A stretch of 64,000 nucleotides of DNA from Choricystis sp. odSpoLacu1 (taxonomy: Eukaryota; Chlorophyta; Trebouxiophyceae), in assembly GCA_958009055.1 (NCBI GenBank), contig OY253650.1, forward strand, positions 186,001-250,000, given 5' to 3'. The notes beneath the pieces were generated by a model. The model worked only from the letters and a program-made list of their open reading frames with translations, did not search any database and was not told where the DNA came from. Positions 22,498 through 34,414 of this stretch are shown here, one piece after another. The position numbers and the translations under genes were made by a program. Numbering within the stretch: position 1 is the stretch's first letter; each line of letters begins with the position of its first letter.

Positions 22498-24094
22498 TGG
22501 CGCGGCGGCGGCGGCGCCGCGGCCGCGGCCTTTGCCCCGCCCCCGCCCCCTGCCGCCGCCAGCTGCTGGCGCGGGGGCCGCCTTGGACGCAGAGTCACGA
22601 CTGGCCAGCGCCGCGTCCCGCGCCAGGGCGGCACGCGACGGCAGGCGCAGCGCGGGGGCGCCGGCGCCACCACCCGCCGCGACGCGAAACCCAGTGACCG
22701 GTGGGTGCGCCCCTCCACCGCGGTCGCGTACGCCTCTCAACACGTCAAAGGCGCCCACGTCGCCCGCCCCCGTGGCGTAGGCAGCGACGGAGGAGCCGGG
22801 AAGGGAGGCAACGTCCCACACGGGCGCAGTGGCCGCGGGACTCCCTTTGGGCAGCGACCAGCCGCACGCGGCGGGGGAGCCGCCGCCCGCCACACCCTCC
22901 ATCGACAGAAAGGTGAGGCGACCGCCATCGTGGCCCACGAGCAGGCCCAGGGGGGCGGCAAGCCAGGCCAGGCCAAAGGCCCACGCTTTGGGCGCGGGCA
23001 GCGACGCGAGCGGGGTGGACGGGCGGGCCGCGTCCCACACGACGGGGTCGCCGCCGTGGCCTGCGACGGCGAGGGGGCGCATGTGGGGGACCCCGGTGTG
23101 GCCCAGGGATACGGAGGGCGGTGGAAACGCCAGCGCGCGCAGCGGGGGCGTGCGGTGGGCGGGTGTGCGCAGCAGCGGCACGAGCGCGGTGGTGGTGGCG
23201 CCGCCTGGGCGTCCACCACCACTGACCACGACCTCCACCCGCCACACGGTGGCCGACCCGTCAAAGCTGGCGGTGGCCAGCATGTCGTGCGGCGCGCGGG
23301 GTGACCATTCCAGCGCGGAAGGTGGGCCACCCGTGTGCCCGCTGGCCAGCGGGGTGACGCGCACAATCGCACCATCCAGCCGGTCTCCCGGCACCGCCCA
23401 CACGGCCAGGGTGGCGTCTCCCAGGGCGGCCGCCAGGATGCCGGCCGAGCGGCGGGACACGCCGTCCGCACACGGGCGCCAGCGCGCGGCGCGCACGACG
23501 CCACCATCAACAGCGATGGCCAGGGCCAGGGTCGGTGGCGTCGCGCCCCGGGGCACGCGCCACACCTGCACCAGGGCGGGGCCGGTCGTGGGGGCGGCCA
23601 TGGGCGTCACGGTGCGGGGGGCCGGCGACGCGGCGACCGCGAGCGTGCGGTCGCCGTCTCCACCACCGCGTTGGGGCGCCCAGTCCAGGGCCCACACGGG
23701 GCTGCCCACGGACAGGGCGGACCCCACGTCGCGGGCGCGGGGCGGGGGCGGCACCCCGGTGAACAGGGGGAGCGGGGCGGCCGCGGTCGCGTCGTCGCCG
23801 TGGAGGAGGGGGGGGGAGGACGCGTGCAAGCACGAGGTGTAGGGGGTGGCGTCTCTGTTGTGAGTGTGTGTGTTGTGTGCGTGCGTGAGTGTGGTCGGAG
23901 TTGGCGTTTGTTGCCCGCGGCCGAGGGTAGGGGAGAGCGTTGCGAGCACGGCCGCATGTGGAGGCCGACGCATGTGGGTGGTGCCGCCTCGCCCTCCCTC
24001 CCTCTGCCACGCCTCTCCACACGCACTCCACTTTGGCGAACGCGGGCTCGGCGCCCACCCAGGCGGGCGGCGTCGGTGAGGCGACGCCCGGCAT
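22327..24094 (-). CDS. WD40 protein, probable TFIIIC subunit (GTF3C2-like)
   Basis: Exons 24027-24094 and 22327-23854, joined in phase through a GTGCGT donor, 531 residues. WD-type beta-propeller blocks include GSPVWALDWAP, GILAAALGDATLAVWAVP, PPSALEWSPRAPHDMLATAS and IAWARIGGRTAVLAAGG. The order and wording of these blocks resemble the GTF3C2/Tfc6 propeller of RNA polymerase III factor TFIIIC as I recall it, but other nuclear WD proteins are possible. A Gly/Arg/Lys-rich basic insert (GRGRGRGKGRGRG) precedes the last blade. An in-frame upstream ATG at 24187 would lengthen the N-terminus by 31 residues; the shorter start was chosen only because the extension looks unstructured. The 3' end is tandemly duplicated. 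Confidence 0.6.
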
Positions 24095-24275
24095 GAGGTG
24101 GGGAAAACTGCGACGGCGGCGGTCGAGAAAGGCTAGTGGAGGAGTGGCGGCGAGCGAGTCCCCCCCCAAACTTTCCTCTTCCCCCACCCCTCACGCGCGT
24201 GTGTGTCGCCTCCCCCCAAAGCGTGTGCACACAGAAATGATTTTTCATGTCTTTCTCTCCCCACCTCTCTTGTCT

Positions 24276-24322
24276 TCACTCGCTGTCCCCGTCGCTCGCC
24301 TCCTCCTCCTCGTCCGACGCGG

Positions 24323-24361
<39 letters not shown>

Positions 24362-25527
24362 CACCCGACGTGCTCTTCCTCTTGGCCTTGCCGCTGCCAC
24401 CACTGCCCGCGCTGCCGCGGCGGGGGGCGGCCTTCTTTGGCGTGGGCGACCCATCGTCATCGCCCTCCGACGCGAGCGACACGTCGTCATCGTCGTCGTC
24501 GTCGACGCCGTCCTCGCTCGACTCGTCGCCAGAATCATCCGAGTCCAGTTTGGGGGCGGCCAGCACTTTGGAGTAGTCGACGCGCGCGCCGCGCGTGCGG
24601 CGGCCGCCGCGCTCGCCGGCGGCTTCGCCGTCGATCACGTTGGCGGTGTCGATGCCGTCCAGCTCGCGCTCCCGCTTGACTCGGGCTTTGGCGGTGCGAA
24701 TGGAAGACGCGTCGGCGTCGGGGGTGAGGTCGTAGCGAGCCAGCAGGGCGGCAAACCCGGCTTCGACGTCGTCGTCGGATTTTGTGCGCGCGTACAGAGA
24801 CGGCGGCACCGTGATGCCCGCCGCCCGGGCCACGCCGCGCGCGCGCTCCGCGGCCGCCGTCAACTGGCGGCGGGTGGTGGGGGCGGGCTTGGGCTTGGGG
24901 GCGGCGGGCTTGGCCTTTTTGCGGGGCGGGGTGGACGCGTCGGAGGGAACGTCGGACGCGTCGTCGCCGTCGTCATCGCTCGCAGGCTCAGCCTTGGCGG
25001 GGGTGGCCTTTTTGACGGGCGACGGCTTGGCGGGAGGCGCCGCCGCCTCCTCTGCCGCCGGCTCCGCGACCGCCGCTGTCAGCAGGCCCTCCAGCGCGGC
25101 CTTCAGCTCCGCCTTGTGCGCTTTGACGGCGGCCACGTCGACGCCCAGGTCGGTGGCCAGCATGGCCATGACTGACTTGATGGTCATGGTGCTGTGTTGG
25201 TGGGGTTGGTGGGAGGGTGAGTCGTTTTTTTTCGTTGTCGCGCGTTGCCGGAAATATGAAACCACGGCAAAGCGACGCTGAGTGGACGCGGGGCGGCCCG
25301 CTTGGCCGCGGTTTCGTCGCAACCAACGGTGAGCATGCAGCTGGCAGTGTGCTTCACTCGCCCGGGCGGGCGCGAGCACCCAGAGGCGCCCGCCGAAACA
25401 CGCAATTGCGTGCGCTCAAATCAATCACGCACTCGAGGTTGTCCAGGATGTAGGCCTGCTTCGCTTTCAGGGCTGCCGTGGCGGCCGACAAGTCGACCGG
25501 TGTAATGGCGGGCGCGTCTTCCGACAT
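24276..25527 (-). CDS. Histone chaperone of the HIRIP3/CHZ type
   Basis: Exons 25433-25527 and 24276-25191, 336 residues. The N-terminal ~60 residues form a helical DEK-C-like domain (AALKAKQAYILDNLD... TIKSVMAMLATDLGV). A Lys/Pro/Asp-rich linker follows, then a conserved segment ending ELDGIDTANVIDGE and GGRRTRGARVDYSK. This matches the CHZ motif that binds H2A.Z-H2B or H2A-H2B dimers in CHZ1 and HIRIP3. The tail is strongly acidic with a run of twelve Asp encoded by a (CAT/ATC) repeat at 24323-24359. Nuclear, chromatin-related role expected. Head to head with the RqcH-like gene, only 142 bp between starts. Confidence 0.8.
24323..24359. repeat. Trinucleotide microsatellite encoding poly-Asp
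   Basis: A (CAT)n tract on the plus strand, read as (GAT)12 in the histone chaperone on the minus strand. Length variation would change only the acidic tail. Confidence 0.85.
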
Positions 25528-25669
25528 GGTGGCGCGTGTGTGGGCGGGCGGGGACGCAGCCGCGAGAGAAACAAAAATGAATTGTGTTGTTTGACGGCTT
25601 CACACCCTTTTCTCGCCCCCCTTTTGTCCTCCCGCTCTCCCGCCCTCTCCTCCATATGCGTCCCCCTGC

Positions 25670-28280
25670 ATGACCTCAACCTCAACCTCGCACACGCGAC
25701 CCCCAATGCGCCGTTTAGCAGGCCACGCACTGCGCGCCGCTGCGCGCGCAGTGCCGGCCACGCCGCCCCTCGGACCCCCCCTCTCACCACCCTGCTGGCG
25801 CCCTCTAACACACACCTCCATACCCTGGTGCAGGCCAGCATCGACATCGCCCAGCGCGGCGGCGTCCACCTCCGCCGCCGCCGACCCCGCCGACGCGCCG
25901 CCCGACTCCGCTGCCCCCGCCCCCCGCACCGGCGGCGCGTTCGCCGTCGACTTCACGTCCATGGCCACCCTGGTGGCTGCCGTGCGCCTGACTGCCGTCC
26001 CAGGGCGCCTGGACGACGTGGTTGCAGTGGACCGCGCCACGCTGGCGCTGCGGCTGACCGTCGCGGACGGCGACAGTGCGACCGCCCCGCTCTGGCTATG
26101 GTTTGCGTGGGGGGTGCACCCCCGGCTGGCGGTGGGGCCGCCTCCTCCGCCTGGCGGGGCGTCAGCGGCGGGCGTGGACGCGTTTGCGGGGCAGTTGCTG
26201 GCCGAACTGAAGGGCAAGGTTTTGGTCGCGTCGGCGATCGGGGCGGAATTCGACCGTGTCGCCCGCCTGGACTGGGCGCCGAGGGTGGGAGCGCCGGCCG
26301 ACAGACTGCTCATTCTGGAGGCCAACGGGCGGCGGCCGACGGTGGCGCTGACAGACGCGTGCGTGTCGAACGACGGCGGCGATGGTGAGCCCGCCGACGG
26401 TCCCCCCACCAAAAAGGGAAACAAGGCCAAGCACAAGCCGCCCAAGACGGCGCCACCGTTGTCAGGGGTGCCGCCCCCCCGGCCTCGGCCGGGCATCGTG
26501 CTGGCGGTGCCGCCGGGTGCGGCGCCCGTGCGCGTGCGCCATCCGGGGGCCACCCCCGTCCGCCTCGCCCCGCGCGCGCGCTACACGCTGCCCACCCTCC
26601 CCTCCAAGGTGACGCCCTGCCTGTCCGAACCCTTCACCGTGTGGCGGGCCAACGTAGCGGCGGCGGGCGCCCAGCTGGAGGATGCGGGCAAAGAGCCCGC
26701 CGTGCGGGCTGCCCTGGTCGCCTCCTACGCGGGCGTCTCACCCTCCCTCGCCACCGACCTCGTCGCCGGCATCGGCTTCTTTGGCACGTGGCACGTGCCG
26801 TGCGCCGCGCTGAACGAGAGCGACTGGACCTGCCTGCATGGCGCGTGGACGGGGTGGTTGACGGCTGTTGCTGAGGACAAGTGGGCGCCTGGGCGCCGCT
26901 CCGACGGGCGGCCCAACGTCATGGGGCCGGGGGACGGCGACGCCCCCCCCGGCTCCCCCGCCGCGGTGGTGGCGGCGGCGGCGGCGGTGGATGCGGCGAC
27001 GGTGGCGGCAGTGGTAAGTTTTTGGAGAGGAGGGAGGGAGGGTGTGCCCGCCTCTCTCAACTCTCGCGGCGCTATGTCCACCTTGTTTTTTTTTCCATCG
27101 CGAAAATCTGACTCTAAATATACGTCGACCAATGGGACGGCCTCTGCACCAGCGTGCCGGGGGGGCACTCACGTGCCTGGACCGGGTGGCTGGACCGTGC
27201 GGGGCCGTCCTCGCTGGGAACAACATCAAAAGGCTGAGCCGACGATTCGATGAGAGAGAGAAAAGTTTGTTGCGTCCCTTGTTTGCCACCCCCAAACCCA
27301 CTCACATGCCCCTCCTCCCCACCCCACAGACCAACCTGGGCGCCGCCGCCGCTCCAGGCGCCGCGGGCGAGCTGCACGCGTCACTCGCGCGCGCGGTGGC
27401 GGTCGAGCTCAAGCGCGCGCGCAAAGCGCTCGGCGCCATGCGCGACCAAGCCACCACCTCGGTCCTGGCGGACGCGCTCAAACACAAGGCTGAACTGTTG
27501 GAGTCCAACCTGCATGCGGTCCCCGCTGGCGCAGCCTCGATCGAGGTGGAGGACTGGGAGACGAGCGAAAAAGTGACGATCGAACTGGACCCGCCGCGCA
27601 AACCCTCCGACCTGGTGTCCGAGTGGTACTCCTCCGCCCGCCGCCGGCGGCGGGCGGCGGACGCGGTGGCGCCCAGGATGAAGGTGGTTGAAGAGAAGGA
27701 AGCCTACCTGGCGGGCGTGCTGGGCGAGCTGCAGGCGACGCCGCCGCCGCCCGCCGACCGCCTCGTCCAGCTGCGCAACGAGCTGGCGTCCGCCGGCATG
27801 CTGACCGCGCCCACGCGCGACTCTGCAGCCGCGCGGGGGGCTGCGGTGGCTGCCAAGGCGGCGACGGCGGACCGCAAGCGGTACCGCCGGTTCACAGCGC
27901 CGAGCGGGTGTGAAATCCTGATCGGCCGCAACAACCGCGAAAATGACGACCTGTCGCTCAAGTCGGCCGCCCCGCACGACGTCTGGCTGCACGCGCGCGG
28001 CGTGCCGGGCGCGCACGCCATCCTGAGGCAGCCCGCCTCGGCGGCGGGGGCGGACCCGGCGCCCGCCGACTTGGCGGCCGCCGCGTCGCTCGCCGCGTTT
28101 TATTCAAAGGCGCGCGCCGCGACCGTCGCCGACGTGTCGTGGACGCGCGCGCGCTGCGTCAAGAAGCCGCGCGGCGCGCCCGCGGGCGCGGTCACGCTGC
28201 TGGAGGAGAGGGTGACGGTGGGCGTGCCGGCGGACGCGGCGGAGGTGGTCAGGGCGGCGGGTGAGAGTGATGGCGAGTGA
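25670..28280 (+). CDS. Bacterial-type RqcH/NFACT protein, probably plastid ribosome quality control
   Basis: Exons 25670-27013 and 27330-28280, 764 residues. The N-terminus is a Ser/Thr/Arg/Pro-rich leader fit for organelle import. The NFACT-N-like region follows (LLAELKGKVLV..., EFDRVARLDW with the Asp-Arg pair used by RqcH and Rqc2 for tRNA tailing). Then come coiled-coil arms (VAVELKRARKALGAM..., VEEKEAYLAGVLGEL) and a C-terminal NFACT-R domain with SGCEILIGRNNRENDDLSLK and HDVWLHARGVPGAHAILR. Proteins of this shape bind stalled large ribosomal subunits and direct C-terminal Ala tails. The eukaryotic NEMF/Rqc2 has extra domains absent here, so a cyanobacterial, plastid origin is inferred. 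Alternative in-frame start at 25706. Stop codons of this gene and ALG6 are 92 bp apart, tail to tail. Confidence 0.85.
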
Positions 28281-28372
28281 ACTGTTTTTTTGTTTGTTTT
28301 TCTGTCTCTGTTGCAGTCTTTTCGTTCTTCCCTGCGGCTGGTTGACAAAGAAAACACACACACCCTCCTCCC

Positions 28373-30254
28373 TCATTCACTCGGCTTTCGCGCGCCGGCT
28401 GGTGGCCGGCCCCGCCCGCCGCGGCGGGCGCCGCGCTGTGGCGGGGGTGTGGTGGCCGCCGCCGCCGCCGTCTGCACGGCGCCATCCACGGGCGCGGTGC
28501 ACGCCCTCCACGTCACGTACACCGCCGCCGCCGCCAACACGGGGAAGCAGGCGCCCGTCATGACGGCATCCCACAACCAGGGCAGGGACTCGGGCGGCGG
28601 AGTGAGGGCGGCGGCGGCGTGGAGCGCGGCCGCGCCCGCGACGGACGCGACCACGCTCGCCTGGCGCCTCCACCCGCCCCCCACGAACGGTGCCGCCAGC
28701 CCGCCCCACACCAGCAGGCACCCCGCGTACGCCGCCCACACACCATCCCGGGCCAGCAGGGGCCACATGGAGAAGGCGGCGACGGCGGGCAGAAGCGCTG
28801 CGAGCGTCGGTTCGCGCGCCGCGGCCAGCGTGATCGGCAGCAGCGGCAGCAGTATGGATTTCTCGTGCACCTGGTACCCAAACATGTAGAACGCAAACGC
28901 GCTGGAGGCCAGGGAGTAGGCGAGGCCGGGGACGGAGGGGGCGGCCACTTGGCGCACGGCGGCGGGCGTGGCCGCCGCGAGCGTGGCGGCGGTCGCCGCC
29001 GCGCGCGAGCGTCGCCTGCGAAAACCTGCGCTTCCACTTGAGCACCGGGTGGGTGGCACACCAAAAGTTGGACACATAGTCCTCAAACAGGCCGCGCCCC
29101 AGGGGGGCGAGGCGGGCCAGGGCGGGGGCCACGCCGGCGACCGGGCCTGCAGACGTGGAGAGCCACGGCCACCAGACGAGTGCGAACGTCGCGGCCGCGG
29201 CGGCCGCGTGCGCCACAATGGCGCCCGCTTTGCGCCCCAGTGTGGGTTGCTGCAGACAACGTCCCAACAGGTGGGCTGCGAGCCCCGGGCCATAGTAGAG
29301 CGCCATGTGCTTGTGGTTGACAGCGGCGCAGAAGAGCGCGGTGGACAGCGCGCCCGCCGCGGCGCCGAGGGAGCGGGGGGCCGCCGCAGCCGCTGCCGCA
29401 AAGGAAGCAGCCGCCAGGGCGAGCGAAATGCAGTTATACTGAAAGTGGGCGTGGTCGATGAGGATGGCGGCCGGGTTGAGCAGGGCGGACGCGAGCGGCC
29501 AGAGCGAGGCCGGTGCGACGCCGCCGCGGGCACCACCCCCAAACGCCGCAACCGCCACCGCGGCCGCGGGGAAAAACATGACCACATCAGAGACCAACAC
29601 GGTGCCCCGCATGGCGGCTTTGGAGGTGGGCGACTCGTGGCCGGCCGACGTGCCGAGCGCGACGGCCGCGGGCTCCGCCGCGCGCAGCGCCAGCCCATGC
29701 AGGCGGGACTGCCAGCCGGAGAGGGGGGGGTAGTCCAGCCCCCAGTGGGACAGGTCGTTGGAGGTCGAGTTTTTGTACCTGAGTGGGGGAGGGGGGGGGG
29801 GGGGGGGTTGAGGGGAAAAGGATGACGACGACGGACGCCTGCCTCTCACCCCACACAATCCTCACTCACCACTCAGTCGGAGGCAAAGCCAGCGTCACCT
29901 CCATCCAGTGGCGCTGCGCCTCGTAGTCGCCGTGGCGGGGCGGGTCGGCGAAGCCTGGTGTGGGTGGAGAGCAAGATGGGTGGAGGGTCGGGGTGTGTGC
30001 GGGGCTGGCGCCCGGCCACCGCCACCCTCAGTAGCAGGGCTGCATCGCATTGCGTGTGCAGCCATCGGAATGAGCGGCGTCGGGGCAGGGGGCCGATGCA
30101 CACGGGGACGCGCAGGTTTCAATTGCGCCTCGACAACGCTCCCCCGTCGTTCCCTCTCCCTCAGCTCACCCGAGTACGGCCCCAGGCCGACCGCCATGCG
30201 CAGCGCGATGGCTCCCGCCACCAGGGCGGCGACAGCGGACGGCGGGGGAGGCAT
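28373..30254 (-). CDS. ALG6: Dolichyl-P-Glc:Man9GlcNAc2-PP-dolichol glucosyltransferase (ALG6)
   Basis: Adds the first glucose to the lipid-linked N-glycan precursor in the ER lumen. Exons 30170-30254, 29870-29954, 28373-29778, about 525 residues, typical length. Family landmarks: GDYEAQRHWMEVTL, then NSTSNDLSHWGLDYPPLSGW, DHAHFQYN, HMALYYGP and FEDYVSNFWC. Many hydrophobic helices indicate a polytopic ER membrane protein. HWGLDYPP with GDYEAQRHW fits ALG6 better than ALG8. The frame changes in the CG run near 29000-29007; inserting one CG pair gives LARAAATAATLAAATPA and continues to the stop. Phase at both introns confirms the model. Confidence 0.9.
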
Positions 30255-30428
30255 GACGTGGGAAGAGGGAGCGCAAAAAAAAAATTCAGAGTGTTGCTTC
30301 TCGCGTCGAGGCCGACCAAAAAACGACCAGCAAAAAAAAACGCGCCTCCCGCCCGCACCACACACGCGCCGTCCGCAACAACACACGCTGGACGCTGACC
30401 CCCCCTCCACCCCTCCACCCAACCCCCA

Positions 30429-32538
30429 ATGTCGGGCCGCCGCCGCGGCGGCGGCCCTCCCGCGCGACGCGGCCCGCCGACCAGCACGCGGTCCGGCGTG
30501 TCCGCGCCTGCGCCCGTCAACCTGGCCTCCCTCAAAAACGAGAGCGCAGCCTCTGGGGCCCGTGAACCCGGGGCGCCGTCCCTGCCGGGGGCGGGGTGGG
30601 GCGCCAAGCCGGAGGGTGGTGACACGCCGGCCGATGCGGGGAACGCACCCGCCCCGCCCGCCGCCGGTGGAGGCTGGCGCGCTGCGGTGGCGCCGCCAAG
30701 CGTGCCTGGCGCTGGCCGGCAGGCGCCCCCGCTGAGCGCGTCCGAGTTTCCCAGCCTGGGGGCCAAGGGCGCGCCGTCGACCGCGGCGGTGGCGTCACTC
30801 GCAGGCGCGGCGCGCGGCAGGGGGCCACCCCGGCCGGATCGGCTGCCGGGTGCCAAGGTGAGTGGGTTTTGAGTGTGTGGAAAGGGTGGAGGAACACACG
30901 GCTGTGGTCACGTTGCCCCCTTTTCTCTCTCGCTGCACCAACCACCACCCTCCCTCCTTTTCCCCACCAGTCCGCCGACCGCTGGGACGAGGACGACCGC
31001 TCCCTGGGCCCGCCCCCGCCCTCTCGGTCGGGGTGGGCTGACCGCGACCGCTGGCCACGCAGCGGTGGCGGCGACCGCGGCGGCGGCGACCGGGGCGACC
31101 GCTGGCGCTCAGGCGACCGCGCCCCCCGCGACCCGCTGCGGGGCGGGTCGTCCCTGGTGGATGGACCGTTGCCGGTGACGGTGGGGGGGGATCCGTTTGC
31201 GTGCGACCGGCCGCCCCCGCCGGCCGCGCAGGCCGCGGCCAAACAAAGCGCTGCCGCCGACGCTGCCTCTGCCGCCGACGCCGCCAAGCGGGCCGCCGAC
31301 GAGAGGGCCGCCTTTCTGGCCGAGCTGGATGCGGTGGCCGCGGATGCCGCGAAAGCCAAAGCGGAGGCCGCGCAGGCGGCCGCCGCGCGCGCAGCCGCGC
31401 CGCCGCCGAGAGCGAGCGCCGCCGACGTGGTTGCCGGCGTCGCCGGCCGCGCGCGTGCGGCGCCACCACCACCGCCAGAAGCGGCCAGGCCGCACCCGCC
31501 GCGCGTGCCACTGGGCGGGCCGCCACCCGCCGCGCTGCGCAGCGCGCTGGTGACGCCGGGGGGGGGGGGGGGCGGAGGGAGGGGCCGATCGCGAAGCGCC
31601 GCCGCGCGCGGCGTCGCCGCCGCCGCCGCCTCCCGCCCCCGAGCCGGTGGCGCCGCCGCCGCAGCCGCAGCCTGCTGCACAGGCCCCACCCCCATCTCAG
31701 CCCCCCGCCGAGCCGCCAGCCTGGGCGGGTGCCACCGGGTGGGGGGCGCCACCGCCCGCCGCGCCGGGGGCGCCGCCGTCGGCCGCCCTGTTCTCGGGCG
31801 GGCGGTCCGCGTTCGGCCCCGACCTGGTTGCGTCCAGCCTGCTGTCCGGCGGCGACGCGCGGTGGGAGGGGGGGCCGCCGCACCCGCACGCACCGCCGCG
31901 GGCGGACGCGCGGTGGCCGCCGTCCCTGGGCCGCGCGGCGCCCCCCCCCGGGTTTGACGCCGGTGGGGCAGGCCCGGGCCGGCCGTATGGTGGCGGCGGG
32001 CGTGGCGGCGGCGGCCACTACGGCGCGCCGCCGCCGCCGCCGCCGCCGAGCGCCGCGCCGCTGCCGGGTGGCGGCGCGTTTCCGGGCGTCCTGTTCCCGC
32101 CTGCCGCGCCATCCCCACCGCCCCCCATGTGGGGGGGGGGGCGGGGGTGACGCTGGCCCTCCCTACGGCGCCCCGTTCCACGGAGCGCCCGGCGGCCACC
32201 ACCACCACCACGGCCACCACCACGGCCACCACCACGGCGCCACCCCGCACGACCCCCTGCTGTCCGCGTTCACGGGTGCCTATGGAGGCGGCGGTGCCGC
32301 CCAGTGGGGGGCGCCACCCCAACCGCCGCCGCCACAGTCCAGCCTGGAGGCGTTGGCTGTTGCCGCCGCGTCGCGCAGCGGCGGGCCGCTCGCGCCGCCA
32401 CCCACCGCGCCAGGCCCGCCGACCGGCCGGCCGGCATCGGTGATGACGCAGGCACCGCGTGATGGCGTCATGGCGCACGGGGCGGAGACATCGCCCCGTG
32501 GAGGGCGGCGGCGCGGAGGGCCGCGCGGGAGGCAGTGA
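30429..32538 (+). CDS. PRRC2/BAT2-N domain protein, MOS1-like
   Basis: Exons 30429-30857 and 30971-32538, about 664 residues once two frameshifts are bridged. The N-terminus is RG-rich, followed by VNLASLKNESAA, GWGAKPEG, GGGWRAAVAPP and LSASEFPSLGAKG. This arrangement resembles the BAT2/PRRC2 N-terminal region and plant MODIFIER OF SNC1, which act in stress granules, translation and NLR transcript control. Exon 2 adds an RD/RW-rich stretch, an Ala-rich helix (KRAADERAAFLAELDAVAAD) and a long Pro/Gly/His-rich disordered tail. The frame shifts at a run of 15 G (31558-31572) and of 11 G (32131-32141); removing one G from each yields a single frame to the stop. Assignment rests on low-complexity motifs, so it is moderate. 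Confidence 0.6.
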
Positions 32539-32855
32539 GTGAAGCAGCCTGTGTGTTTTTCCCCTTTCCCCCAGCGACTGTGTCTCGTTACAGTGTTTCT
32601 GTGCGTGGTTTGATCGTGGTTTGATCGTGGTTTGATCGTGGTTTGATCGTGGTTTGACCGTGGTTTGACCGTGGTTTGACCGTGGTTTGACCGTGTCCCT
32701 TTTTTCATGATTCGGTGCCGGTCGGGGGAGAGAGACGTCGGGGGAGAGAGACGTAAAGTGTGTGAACAAAAAAACCAACACATCTCTCCTTTCTTTCACG
32801 GGAGCTCCTCCGCGCCTCCCTCCTCCCTCCTCCCTGCTCGCGCCTGCACAACGCC
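32539..32855. other. Intergenic region with minisatellite
   Basis: Lies between the PRRC2-like stop and PDHB start. Besides the 11-bp tandem repeat it holds a T-run and GA-rich duplicated bits (GGGGGAGAGAGACGT twice, 32725-32754). Probably 3' UTR plus the PDHB promoter. No gene seen. Confidence 0.6.
32605..32692. repeat. 11-bp minisatellite, eight units
   Basis: Eight head-to-tail copies of GTGGTTTGAYC. The first four end GATC and the last four GACC, so a single T-to-C change separates two blocks of perfect repeats. The unit is AT-richer than its surroundings. It is followed by a partial unit (GTG). Confidence 0.95.
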
Positions 32856-34414
32856 ATGCAAGCCCTGGCTCGCATGGGTGCTGGCGCCCTGCGCCGCGGC
32901 GGCGCGGTGAGTGGTGCAAAAAAGGGGGCGCGTTTTTTTCGCCGCCCTTTTTTTTTTCACCAGGCCGTGCCGCCTCTCCCCCTGCTCACGCACGCACACC
33001 ACACACACACACACACACACACATCACACAGACCAACCTGGGCGCGCGCACGTTCGCCAGCGCGCAGACGGTGCGTTGGGGTGGGAGAGGGGCGCAGCCG
33101 ATTGGCGGCGCAGAGAGAGGCGCGCCCTGGAGCGGCGCGCGGCGGCTGGCCACGGGTGACCGGGGCCCCCCTTTGAGCGCAGCTGAGCTGGTGGGGTGTG
33201 TGGGCGCCTTGTGGGCTTGGTGGTGGTGGGGGGGGAGCGGGCAGCAGGCGCGGGGACGTGCACACAGCACACAATGCGGCGCCCCTCTCGCTCGACCCGA
33301 CGCACACCCACCCCACCCCCTCCAGATGACTGTGCGCGACGCCCTCAACTCCGCCCTGGATGAAGAGATGGACCGCGACTCGTCCGTGTTTGTGCTGGGT
33401 GAAGAGGTGAGCGTGGAGAAGGGGGGGGGAGGGACAGGCAGGGGAACGGGGGGCAGCGCACGACTGGCCGCCCCCCTCACCACCTCCCCCCACCCCCCAC
33501 CCCCCCACCACCAGGTCGGCGAATACCAGGGCGCCTACAAAATCACGCGCGGCCTGCTGGCCAAGCACGGCCCCGCCCGCGTCTTGGACACGCCCATCAC
33601 GGAAGCAGGGTTCGCGGGGCTCGCGTCGGGCGCCGCCTTCGCCGGCCTCCGCCCCGTGTGCGAGTTCATGACGTTCAACTTTGCGATGCAGGCCATCGAC
33701 CAGATCATCAACTCCGCCGCCAAGACGCACTACATGTCTGCCGGCCAGATTTCGTGCCCCGTCGTGTTTCGCGGCCCCAACGGCGCGGCCGCCGGCGTCG
33801 CGGCCCAACACTCACAGTGCTACGCCGCCTGGTACATGCATGTGCCAGGGTTGAAAGTGCTCGCGCCCTATGATGCTGAGGACGCGCGTGGCCTGATGAA
33901 GGCCGCGATTCGGGACCCCGACCCCGTGATCTTTCTGGAGAATGAAATCTTGTATGGTGAATCCTTCCCCGTGTCCCCCGCCTGCCTGGATAAAGACTTC
34001 ACCCTGCCCATTGGCAAGGCGCACGTCGCGAAAGAGGGCACTGATGTGACTCTGATCGCGTTTGGCAAGATGGTGGGGTACTGCCTGTCTGCCGCCGAGA
34101 CGCTCGCGGCCGACGGCATCTCCGCCGAAGTCATCAACCTGCGCTCCCTGCGCCCCCTGGACGCGGACACGGTGCTGGCGTCTGTCCACAAGACGCACCG
34201 CGTCGTCACCGTGGAGGAGGGGTGGCCGACGTGTGGGGTGGGAGCCGAAATCTCGGCGCTGATCGGGGAGCGCGCGTTTGACGAACTCGACGCGCCCGTG
34301 GAGAGGGTGACCGGGGTGGACGTGCCCCTGGCCTACGCGGAAGCGTTGGAGAAGGCGAGCCTGCCCCAGGTGCCGGACGTGGTGCGCGTGGCGAAGCGGG
34401 TGGTGGGGGCGTGA
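32856..34414 (+). CDS. PDHB: Pyruvate dehydrogenase E1 component subunit beta, mitochondrial
   Basis: Beta subunit of the thiamine-diphosphate E1 enzyme that decarboxylates pyruvate. Exons 32856-32906, 33032-33070, 33326-33406, 33515-34414, 356 residues. The leader ([16 protein letters not shown]) is an amphipathic mitochondrial presequence. Mature part begins [17 protein letters not shown]. Landmarks: [55 protein letters not shown] and LYGESFPVS. The sequence is of the mitochondrial rather than the plastid E1 beta type, as judged from these blocks. Three introns, the first two flanking a 39-base exon; intron 1 carries a CA repeat. Confidence 0.95.

Noticed and set aside
22171..23304. Plus-strand open frames over the 238-bp repeat and WD40 gene
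   Set aside because: Arg/Pro/Gly-rich shadow of the minus-strand gene; no start context or splice logic.
32605..32692. Regular repeats considered as a CRISPR array
   Set aside because: Units are 11 bp, contiguous without spacers, in a eukaryotic setting.
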